Assembly (NCBI GenBank): GCA_021647805.1
Contig: JAKITZ010000143.1
Coordinates: 1-6,488, forward strand
DNA: 6,488 nt
Direction of reading: 5' to 3'
Source: Robiginitomaculum sp.
Lineage (GTDB): Bacteria > Pseudomonadota > Alphaproteobacteria > Caulobacterales > Maricaulaceae
In this document: positions 1-5,864 of the stretch, one piece after another
How positions within the stretch are numbered: position 1 is the stretch's first letter
Layout of the letters: each line of letters starts with the position of its first letter
The notes under the pieces: generated by a model
What the model saw: the letters and a program-made list of their open reading frames with translations, nothing else
Database searches by the model: none
What the model was told of the DNA's origin: nothing
Position numbers and translations under genes: made by a program

Positions 1-548
1 TGGCCAGAAGGTATTTGAATTGTGAGCCGTTGATAGTTGGCGAGGACGGTGTTGATCTAAGTGTTATTGCCAGCACTGATAATCCAAAAGAGGTTGGGGC
101 TGATCGTTTGGTCAATGCTGTTGGCGCACGAACTTTAGTTGATGGTGCATTGTTATTGGTTGATTCAGGAACTGCAACCACGTTTGATGTGGTGACAGAT
201 GATGATCGCTTTATTGGCGGTGCAATTGCTGCTGGAATGTATTTGTCGCTTGAGGCATTACACGATGCGGCGGCAAAACTGCCCAGAATTGCATTACAGA
301 AACCAAAAAAAGCTATTGGCGCAAATACAGTCAATGCTATGCAAACCGGAATATTTTGGGGGCATGTGGAAATGATTGACGGTTTAGTTAGGCGGATAAA
401 AAATGAATATGGTAAGCCAATGACGGTTATTGGAACTGGCGGTGTTTCGCCCTTGTTCGATGGAGCGTCCAAAGAAATTGAACGCTTTGAGAGCGATTTG
501 ACCATTCGTGGACTATTGGAAATTTATCGTCAGAATGTAGGTGCATAA
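1..548 (+). CDS. coaX: Type III pantothenate kinase, C-terminal part (5' end outside window)
   Basis: CoaX phosphorylates pantothenate in the cytoplasm, the first step of coenzyme A synthesis. The reading frame is open to the left edge (first whole codon at 3), so about 181 residues are visible of a family length near 260, and about 80 N-terminal residues are missing. The TTG at 15 is an internal Leu codon, not a start: the residues before it (ARRY) continue a family-like stretch. Visible family motifs are GADRLVNAVGA (about 96-128), DSGTATTFD (about 162-188), GGAIAAG (216-236) and IGANTVNAMQTG (about 315-350), ending in a TIRGLLEIYRQN tail. These are the ASKHA-fold nucleotide and pantothenate site segments of type III kinases. 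One oddity is Ala where the family normally has Pro in GGxIxPG. The stop TAA (546-548) shares its last base with the start of the RNase J gene, which suggests translational coupling. Confidence 0.95.
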   Translation, partial: ARRYLNCEPLIVGEDGVDLSVIASTDNPKEVGADRLVNAVGARTLVDGALLLVDSGTATTFDVVTDDDRFIGGAIAAGMYLSLEALHDAAAKLPRIALQKPKKAIGANTVNAMQTGIFWGHVEMIDGLVRRIKNEYGKPMTVIGTGGVSPLFDGASKEIERFESDLTIRGLLEIYRQNVGA

Positions 549-2227
549 TGAGTGCTAAGAATAAAGATCGTTTGGTATTTGTGCCATTGGGGGGATCCAA
601 TGAAATTGGCATGAACCTTAATTTGTACGGATTTGGACCAAAGGGGCGCGAAAAGTGGATCATTGTTGATTTCGGGGTGACATTTGGCGATAGTTCAACT
701 CCGGGCGTTGAAGTGATTTATCCTGATCCGACATTTATTGAAGAGCGCAAAAAAGACTTGTTGGCGATTATTCTAACCCATGCCCATGAGGATCACATGG
801 GTGCAGTTGCTCCGCTTTGGCATCGTTTACAAGTGCCGGTATATGCTACGCCATTTACCGCTTATTTGGTGCGGGATCGGCTTGCTGAATATGGGCTTCT
901 TGATAAGGTGCCATTGCATGAAATTCCATTGGGTAGCCGTTTTTCTTTGGGCGATTTCGATCTGGAACTGGTGACTTTAACTCACTCAATACCAGAGCCA
1001 AATGGTTTGGTAATTCGCACGAGGCTGGGTACGGTTTATCATACTGGTGACTGGAAACTAGATGATGATCCATTGATCGGTAGTGCTACTGACGCGCAAA
1101 AATTAAAACAATTAGGCGACGAAGATGTACTGGCAATGGTTTGTGACTCGACCAATGTCTTTACCAAGGGCGAGGCTGGTTCAGAGGCTGGCGTTCGCGA
1201 AAACTTGATCAAACTGGTTGGCGAGCAAAAAGGCGCAGTGGCAATAGCTTCCTTTGCCTCTAATGTTGCAAGAATGCAGTCTGCTGTTGAAGCTGCCGAG
1301 GCCAATGATAGAACGGTCTGTCTGGTGGGGCGCTCTATGCACAGAATGATGGGGGCAGCACGTCATGTGGGACTGTTTGCCAATGCCAAAGCGTTCATTG
1401 ATGAGGACGAAGCCTCAAGCTTGCCAAAAGCTAATGTGCTTTATTTATGTACTGGCTCGCAGGGTGAGCCAAGAGCTGCATTGTCACGAATTGCCGCTGG
1501 AACTCATCGCCACGTAAAACTTAGCAATGGCGATACGGTGCTGTTTTCATCACGGGTTATTCCGGGGAACGAAAAATCTATTTTTGCTTTGCAGAACTCT
1601 TTGGCTGAACAAGGCGTGGAAATCATTACCGAGAAAGATAAGCATATTCATGTTTCTGGCCACCCGTGCCGTGATGAATTACGACAGATGTATTCATGGG
1701 TCAGGCCAAAAATTGCTATTCCTGTGCATGGTGAACGACGACATTTGATTGAACATGGTAAACTGGCGAAAGAGCTACAGATACCGCATGGGTTTGTACC
1801 TAAAAATGGTGATATGATCCAGCTGTCACAATCTGGTGCTGATCTGGTTGATGAGGTCTATGCGGCGCGTTTGTTCCGTGATGGCAAGGTAATTGTTGCT
1901 GAAGGCGAGGGGGCGTTAAAAGAGCGCAAATACCTTGGCTTTGGTGGTATGCTGGTTGTTTGTTTTGCTGTTGATGGTAAAAATCGTTTGCGTGGAATTC
2001 CCGAAGCCAGAATATCTGGCCTGCCAGATCCGTATGATAATGATTTTGATCAGGTGCTGGACGAGATCGAAGAACTTGCCGGCTCTACTTGGTCAAAACT
2101 GAAATCGAAACAACAACAAGATCGAAATTCCGCAGAAACAGAAGTGTTTCGTAAGATAAAACGCTATGCGCGCGGGGTTTGGGGTAAAACTCCGCATATT
2201 GAGATAATTGTTTTAGCCGATGAATAG
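548..2227 (+). CDS. rnj: Ribonuclease J
   Basis: RNase J is a zinc-dependent endonuclease and 5'-to-3' exonuclease of the metallo-beta-lactamase/beta-CASP family. In Alphaproteobacteria it takes part in rRNA 5'-end maturation and mRNA turnover. The 559-residue protein has the normal family length. The metal-site motif HAHEDH is at residues 78-83, followed by His146 (LTHSIPE), Asp168 (HTGDWKLD), the beta-CASP region with VCDSTN (198-203) and CTGSQGE (301-307), HVSGH (368-372) and PVHGE (392-396). The N-terminal LGGSNEIGMN is typical. A C-terminal domain follows from about residue 450. The ATG at 548 is chosen because it overlaps the coaX stop, has a weak AGG at 539-541 about 6 bases upstream, and gives the expected N-terminus. 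Co-occurrence with coaX upstream and mce downstream is common in Alphaproteobacteria. No key residue is missing. Confidence 0.97.
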   Translation: MSAKNKDRLVFVPLGGSNEIGMNLNLYGFGPKGREKWIIVDFGVTFGDSSTPGVEVIYPDPTFIEERKKDLLAIILTHAHEDHMGAVAPLWHRLQVPVYATPFTAYLVRDRLAEYGLLDKVPLHEIPLGSRFSLGDFDLELVTLTHSIPEPNGLVIRTRLGTVYHTGDWKLDDDPLIGSATDAQKLKQLGDEDVLAMVCDSTNVFTKGEAGSEAGVRENLIKLVGEQKGAVAIASFASNVARMQSAVEAAEANDRTVCLVGRSMHRMMGAARHVGLFANAKAFIDEDEASSLPKANVLYLCTGSQGEPRAALSRIAAGTHRHVKLSNGDTVLFSSRVIPGNEKSIFALQNSLAEQGVEIITEKDKHIHVSGHPCRDELRQMYSWVRPKIAIPVHGERRHLIEHGKLAKELQIPHGFVPKNGDMIQLSQSGADLVDEVYAARLFRDGKVIVAEGEGALKERKYLGFGGMLVVCFAVDGKNRLRGIPEARISGLPDPYDNDFDQVLDEIEELAGSTWSKLKSKQQQDRNSAETEVFRKIKRYARGVWGKTPHIEIIVLADE

Positions 2228-2236
2228 GAAAATGTC

Positions 2237-2665
2237 ATGATTGGACGGATCAACCATATTGGTATTGCTACCAATGACGTGGAAAAAGAAGCGGCAAACT
2301 GGGCTGCTCTTTACGGGGCGATAGATGCGCAAGATGCCTTTGATTTACCAGAGCAAGGGGTAAGGGTGAAGTTTATAAATTTACCAAACGGACAGCTGGA
2401 ATTAATTGCTCCACTGGGTGATAATTCCCCGATCACCAAGTTTTTGGAGCGCAATCCATCTGGTGGCCAACACCATATTTGCTTTGAGGTCGAGGATATA
2501 ACCACTGCCAGAGATGGTATGATAAGCCGTGGTGCTAAAGTTTTGGGCAATGGAAGCCCAAGAATGGGGGCGCATGGCGTGCCGGTAATATTTATTCATC
2601 CGGCAAATTCCGGCGGGGTGTTGGTCGAATTAATGCAAGAGCCACAAAAAGCACAGGAGAGTTAA
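2237..2665 (+). CDS. mce: Methylmalonyl-CoA epimerase (VOC superfamily)
   Basis: The enzyme interconverts the 2R and 2S forms of methylmalonyl-CoA in the propionyl-CoA/succinyl-CoA pathway. In Alphaproteobacteria that use the ethylmalonyl-CoA pathway it may also act on ethylmalonyl-CoA. At 142 residues it matches the family, with two vicinal-oxygen-chelate halves. Visible likely metal ligands are His7 in INHIGIA, Glu55 in QLELIAP, His79 or His80 in GGQHHICFEV, and Glu131 in GVLVEL. The IAPLG and SPITKFLE stretches (57-71) and GVPVIFIHP (114-122) are typical of the epimerase rather than of glyoxalase I. The start at 2237 is supported by AGGA (2226-2229), which overlaps the rnj stop; an ATG at 2232 is out of frame. 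It lies 9 bases after rnj and 1 base before the DUF1467 gene. The mutase genes are not in the window. Confidence 0.93.
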   Translation: MIGRINHIGIATNDVEKEAANWAALYGAIDAQDAFDLPEQGVRVKFINLPNGQLELIAPLGDNSPITKFLERNPSGGQHHICFEVEDITTARDGMISRGAKVLGNGSPRMGAHGVPVIFIHPANSGGVLVELMQEPQKAQES

Positions 2666-2666
2666 G

Positions 2667-2915
2667 ATGGGATTGTTAACAAGTTTTGCGATTTTCTTTA
2701 TAATTTGGTGGGTGGTATTATTTGTAATCTTGCCTTTTGGGGTCAGGGGGCAATGGGAAGATGGGGAAAGCAGCAAAGGCACTGAACCGGGCGCGCCTAT
2801 TAAATCAAAGGTCGGGAAAAAATTTCTAATAACTACAATTATTGCCATTATTGTTTTTATTGGCTTTAGAATTGCTTTGGCATTGGGTGCGTTTGATAGT
2901 TTCACTTCGGTTTGA
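2667..2915 (+). CDS. DUF1467 family two-helix membrane protein
   Basis: This is a conserved alphaproteobacterial protein of unknown function, 82 residues long. Two hydrophobic helices are visible, at about residues 3-25 (rich in Phe, Ile, Trp and Val) and about 53-75. They flank a polar loop with the hallmark sequence LPFGVRGQWEDGE (22-34) and a GTEPGAPIKSKVGKK stretch (38-52). By the positive-inside rule the Lys-rich loop is probably cytoplasmic, which would place both termini in the periplasm; this is an inference. A strong ribosome site, AGGAG (2655-2659), lies 7 bases before the ATG, and only one base separates it from the mce stop, so it is translated from the same message. The family is known to me mainly from this position between mce and proS. 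No enzymatic motif is visible, and no function is claimed. Confidence 0.85.
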   Translation: MGLLTSFAIFFIIWWVVLFVILPFGVRGQWEDGESSKGTEPGAPIKSKVGKKFLITTIIAIIVFIGFRIALALGAFDSFTSV

Positions 2916-3022
2916 ATTGGAAACTTATTCCTTAAATTTGATTAAAATGCTGTATTTTTACCACAAAGGCCGAAGAATGTTTGTTTTTAGCAAGTTATAT
3001 CCCTATTGCGGTTGTTTTTTTT
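2916..3022. other. AT-rich spacer after the DUF1467 gene
   Basis: This stretch is about 29% GC by hand count, with no credible gene. A short open frame running from inside the DUF1467 gene to about 3024 looks accidental. It ends in an 8-T run (3015-3022) preceded only by a weak 4-bp pairing (GCAA 2990-2993 with TTGC 3006-3009), so it is not a convincing terminator. A loose -35/-10 pair, TTGTTT (2981-2986) and TATTGC (3004-3009) with a 17-base spacer, could serve the GC-rich block downstream, but the -10 match is poor. Confidence 0.5.
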
Positions 3023-3130
3023 AGCGGGCATGTCATGCAAGAGCTGTCAGTTTGAGCAGCTCGCTCGCTGGCATTTGCTTGATGACGTACTAAACTTGGG
3101 CGGTCGGAACTTGTTCCGACCGCTCTTTTC
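3023..3130 (+). ncRNA. Candidate structured small RNA or structured 3' UTR
   Basis: A roughly 103-base block (3024-3126) is about 55% GC by hand count, between spacers of about 29% and 35%. It can fold. Positions 3030-3036 pair with 3082-3088 (one G-U pair). After a bulged G3037, CAAG (3038-3041) pairs with CTTG (3078-3081). Inside, AGCTG (3042-3046) pairs with CAGCT (3057-3061), extended by a U-G pair (3047-3056), leaving an 8-base loop (3048-3055). A strong terminator hairpin follows at once. This is the layout of a trans-acting bacterial sRNA: body, intrinsic terminator, U-rich tail. No reading frame with a ribosome site lies in it. It matches no RNA family that I can recognise (tRNA, SRP RNA, 6S, tmRNA or a named alphaproteobacterial sRNA). 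It could instead be a structured 3' UTR of the upstream unit. The 5' end is uncertain. Confidence 0.35.
3098..3130 (+). terminator. Strong intrinsic (Rho-independent) terminator
   Basis: A perfect 10-bp stem, GCGGTCGGAA (3100-3109) with TTCCGACCGC (3114-3123), is closed by a CTTG loop (CUUG in RNA, a stable tetraloop). It can extend at the base by a G-U and a G-C pair (3099-3124 and 3098-3125). The U-rich tail TCTTTTCTTG follows. The T tract is only on the right side, so it acts on plus-strand transcripts. It separates the coaX-rnj-mce-DUF1467 unit, or a small RNA of its own, from proS. Confidence 0.88.
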
Positions 3131-3159
3131 TTGTTTGTCTTCGTTGAATGGTGGACAAT
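3131..3159 (+). promoter_or_regulatory. Possible promoter for proS-lolC/E-lolD
   Basis: Because a strong terminator ends just upstream, proS needs its own promoter in the 80 bases before it. The best spaced pair seen by eye is TTGTTT (3131-3136) and GACAAT (3154-3159), 17 bases apart. The -10 matches the consensus at only four positions. An alternative -10 is TATAAG (3163-3168), but it lacks a good -35. No operator palindrome or riboswitch is apparent in the leader. Confidence 0.25.
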
Positions 3160-3210
3160 AGCTATAAGTCCGGTTTATCAAACCTATTCATAATTTAGGT
3201 AAGCAATTCC

Positions 3211-4548
3211 ATGAGACTCTCGAAATTCTTTCTTCCAACCCTAAAAGAAACTCCGGCTGATGCGGCAATTGCTTCTCATCAGTTGATGTTGCGCGCAGGA
3301 ATGATGCGCCAAGAAAGTGCCGGAATTTATTCTTGGTTGCCGCTGGGTTTTCGTGTGCTCAAAAAGGTCGAACAAATCGTCCGTGAAGAACAAGACCGTG
3401 CTGGTGGTATTGAGATGTTGATGCCAACTATACAGCCGGCTGAATTATGGCGTGAAAGCGGGCGTTATGATGATTATGGCGATGAAATGTTGCGGATCAG
3501 AGACCGTCATGATCGTGAATTGTTGTATGGACCAACAAATGAAGAAATGCTTACATCAATTTTCAGGAATTTCTGTAGGTCTTACAAGGAATTACCAAAA
3601 ATTCTTTATCACATTCAATGGAAGTTTCGTGACGAAAGGCGACCTCGTTTTGGGGTGATGCGTGGTCGTGAGTTTTTGATGAAAGACGCATATTCTTTCG
3701 ATCTCACTGAAGAAGACGCAATCAAATCATATAATAAGATGTTTGTGGCTTATTTGAACACTTTTGCCAGAATGGGATTAAAGGCTTTTCCGATGAAGGC
3801 TGAAACCGGGCCTATTGGTGGAGATTTATCGCATGAATTTATTATTCTAGCTGAAAACGGCGAGTCAGAAGTGTTCTGCCATCGGGACTTGTTGGAAATT
3901 CCTGCTCCGGGGATTGATGTAGACTTTGATGGCGATTTGCAAGCCATTGTTGATGAAAGAACCGCGCTTTATGCCGCCACCGAAGATGTGCATGATGCCG
4001 AGGCATTTGCGGCGATCCCTGATGACAAAAAAGTTTCAGCTCGTGGTATTGAGGTAGGGCAGGTGTTTTATTTTGGTACCAAGTATTCTGAGCCAATGAA
4101 AGCCAAAGTCAGCCATCCGCAAAATGGCGAAGTTCCGGTGCATATGGGATCATACGGTATCGGCGTTTCAAGAATTGTTGGCGGGTTGATCGAGGCGTTT
4201 AATGATGATGCCGGAATTATTTGGCCGCGTTCTGTCGCACCATTTGATGTTGGAATTTTGTCCATGCGTCCGGGAGATGTGGCAACCGATGCCGCCTGCG
4301 AAGATGTGTATAACAAATTACGAGCTGCCGGGCTTGACCCACTATATGATGATACCAAGTCCAGTGCCGGAGCCAAATTCTCGCAAATGGATTTAATCGG
4401 CCTTCCGGATCAGATTATTATTGGTCCACGTGGGCTAAAACAAGGCGTGGTGGAAGTAAAAGATCGCGCCACCGGTGAGCGAGTTGAATTGTCCCCTGAT
4501 GATGCTGTGACAGAAATTATCCGCCGTCATTCGCAGGCAACTTTATGA
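3211..4548 (+). CDS. proS: Prolyl-tRNA synthetase, short form without insertion domain
   Basis: This class II enzyme charges tRNA-Pro with proline in the cytoplasm. Its 445 residues compare with about 570 in E. coli, because the insertion (INS) editing domain between motifs 2 and 3 is reduced to a linker of about 60 residues (about 222-281). This is the usual alphaproteobacterial form. Visible parts are a motif 1 region (about 38-60, GIYSWLPLG), the TxE loop GPTNEE (107-112), motif 2 with FRDERRPRFG (139-148) and REFLMKDAYSF (153-163), motif 3 with GSYGIGVSRIVGG (313-325, Arg321), and the anticodon-binding domain from about 345 to the end, with GAKFSQMDLIGLP at 387-399. The N-terminal MRLSKFFLPTLKE is typical and fixes the ATG at 3211; an AGG (3197-3199) lies 11 bases upstream. 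Its stop overlaps the permease start by 4 bases (ATGA). Mischarged Ala-tRNA-Pro would have to be cleared by a separate enzyme. Confidence 0.97.
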   Translation: MRLSKFFLPTLKETPADAAIASHQLMLRAGMMRQESAGIYSWLPLGFRVLKKVEQIVREEQDRAGGIEMLMPTIQPAELWRESGRYDDYGDEMLRIRDRHDRELLYGPTNEEMLTSIFRNFCRSYKELPKILYHIQWKFRDERRPRFGVMRGREFLMKDAYSFDLTEEDAIKSYNKMFVAYLNTFARMGLKAFPMKAETGPIGGDLSHEFIILAENGESEVFCHRDLLEIPAPGIDVDFDGDLQAIVDERTALYAATEDVHDAEAFAAIPDDKKVSARGIEVGQVFYFGTKYSEPMKAKVSHPQNGEVPVHMGSYGIGVSRIVGGLIEAFNDDAGIIWPRSVAPFDVGILSMRPGDVATDAACEDVYNKLRAAGLDPLYDDTKSSAGAKFSQMDLIGLPDQIIIGPRGLKQGVVEVKDRATGERVELSPDDAVTEIIRRHSQATL

Positions 4549-5864
4549 GCAAAACCATTAAACAACCAGGCAAGGGAGCTATACCTCTTTCGTTGTTTGA
4601 GCGTCGATTAGCAGCTAGGTATTTACGGGCAAAGCGATCAACTGGCGGCGCTTCTCTTATCACAATAATTTCCTTTTTTGGTATAATGTTGGCGGTGATG
4701 GTGTTGATCATTGTGATGTCGGTGATGAACGGTTACCGCAATAAGGTCATAGACATTATGACCGGAGCGCAGGGGCATATTTTCATATATACCAGCTCTA
4801 TGGAGATAGAAGAAATAGAGCCTTTGCGAAAAAGAGTAGCTGAGATTTCTGGTGTAACTGGCGCTAGAACAATGATTTTTGGCAGCGCTGCTGCCATGTC
4901 GCCAATAGCCAGTGACGGTTCATTGGCGTTAGTGTTTGGGATCGAGCCAGATGCATTACGCAGCCTTGATGTATTAACTACCAAGATCACCTCCGGTTCA
5001 ATCGATGATTTTGGAATTGGGCGCAATGGCGGTAATGAGGTGGTTATTGGCTCCATTATGGCGCGTAAATTTGGGTTGATGGTTGGAGACGATTTAACTT
5101 TTTTAAGCTTTTCAGGTGGCACAATGACCCCGTTTGGAACCCGTCCAATACGGAAAACTTATCGAATTGGTGCTATTTTCAAGATGGGGTTTGCCGATTT
5201 TGATCAACATTTTGTCTATATGCCGCTTTCGCAGGCAAATTTGTTTTTTAAGCGTAATGGTAAACCGGACTTCATCGAAATACGGGTTGATGAGCCATTT
5301 GCAACACCGGAAATGAAGCCGTTAATTCGCCAAGCTTCTGGCATGCCAATACTGATTGATGATTGGTTAGATAAGAACCGCAGTTTTGTTTCGGCTTTGC
5401 AAATTGAACGCACCATGATGCGAATGATATTGATGTTGGTGGTGTTGATAGCCGCTTTAAACATCATTTCCGGGCTTGTGATGTTAGTTAAAAATAAAGG
5501 CAAGGACATTGGTATTTTACGAACCATGGGTGCCAGCCAAGGCTCCATTATGAGGGTTTTTATAATGGTTGGCGCGGCCATCGGAGTATTTGGAACATTC
5601 TTCGGGGTTGTGCTTGGGGTTTTGTTTGCTTGGTTTATTGATCCAATTCAAGATTTTGTTCAATGGGTGTTCGGGTTTTTCTCTCCGGGAACCGTATTGT
5701 TTGACGAGGAAGTTTATGGTCTGGCGCGATTGCCGGCAATGGTTGACTGGAATGAAGTGTTGGTTATTGCTGCGTTCGGGTTTTTGGCTTCGGTTTTAGT
5801 GACTATATATCCCTCATGGCGAGCATCAAAAATGGATCCGGTGGAAGCATTGCGTTATGAGTAG
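4545..5864 (+). CDS. Lipoprotein-releasing ABC transporter permease, LolC/LolE family
   Basis: This inner-membrane permease works with the LolD ATPase to extract mature lipoproteins and hand them to the periplasmic chaperone LolA. The 439 residues show the MacB/FtsX-type layout: a cytoplasmic N-terminus with FERRLAARYLRAKR (18-31), helix 1 (about 37-62), a large periplasmic domain (about 65-285), then three helices (about 292-316, 333-367 and 403-423). The coupling segment KGKDIGILRTMGAS (318-331) contacts the ATPase, and the tail YPSWRASKMDPVEALRYE (422-439) is typical of the family. The ATG at 4545 overlaps the proS stop (ATGA), with AGG at 4535-4537 as a ribosome site, and gives the usual N-terminus. 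The C-terminus overlaps lolD by 8 bases. Only one permease gene is present here, so it may act as a homodimer (LolF-like) or pair with a partner encoded elsewhere. I cannot assign LolC versus LolE and leave the symbol blank. Confidence 0.92.
   Translation: MSKTIKQPGKGAIPLSLFERRLAARYLRAKRSTGGASLITIISFFGIMLAVMVLIIVMSVMNGYRNKVIDIMTGAQGHIFIYTSSMEIEEIEPLRKRVAEISGVTGARTMIFGSAAAMSPIASDGSLALVFGIEPDALRSLDVLTTKITSGSIDDFGIGRNGGNEVVIGSIMARKFGLMVGDDLTFLSFSGGTMTPFGTRPIRKTYRIGAIFKMGFADFDQHFVYMPLSQANLFFKRNGKPDFIEIRVDEPFATPEMKPLIRQASGMPILIDDWLDKNRSFVSALQIERTMMRMILMLVVLIAALNIISGLVMLVKNKGKDIGILRTMGASQGSIMRVFIMVGAAIGVFGTFFGVVLGVLFAWFIDPIQDFVQWVFGFFSPGTVLFDEEVYGLARLPAMVDWNEVLVIAAFGFLASVLVTIYPSWRASKMDPVEALRYE

Noticed and set aside
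15..17. TTG as the start of coaX
   Set aside because: The frame is open to the window edge, the residues before it continue the CoaX pattern, and the resulting protein would lack the N-terminal phosphate-binding part.
2141..2160. Short inverted repeat GAAAC/GTTTC near the end of rnj
   Set aside because: It has only 5 pairs, lies inside coding sequence and is not followed by a T tract, so it is not a terminator.
3015..3022. Eight-T run as a terminator for the DUF1467 gene
   Set aside because: Only a 4-bp stem precedes it; the strong hairpin at 3098 is the credible terminator.
2842..3024. 60-codon open frame overlapping the DUF1467 gene end
   Set aside because: It starts inside the DUF1467 gene in another frame, has no ribosome site and resembles no known protein.
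3029..3038. Near-palindrome around CATGTCATG in the spacer
   Set aside because: It is too tight to form a hairpin by itself, and half of it is better explained by the longer stem pairing with 3078-3088.
4733..5122. 129-codon minus-strand open frame inside the Lol permease gene
   Set aside because: It is entirely antisense to a well-supported permease, with no ribosome site or recognisable domain.
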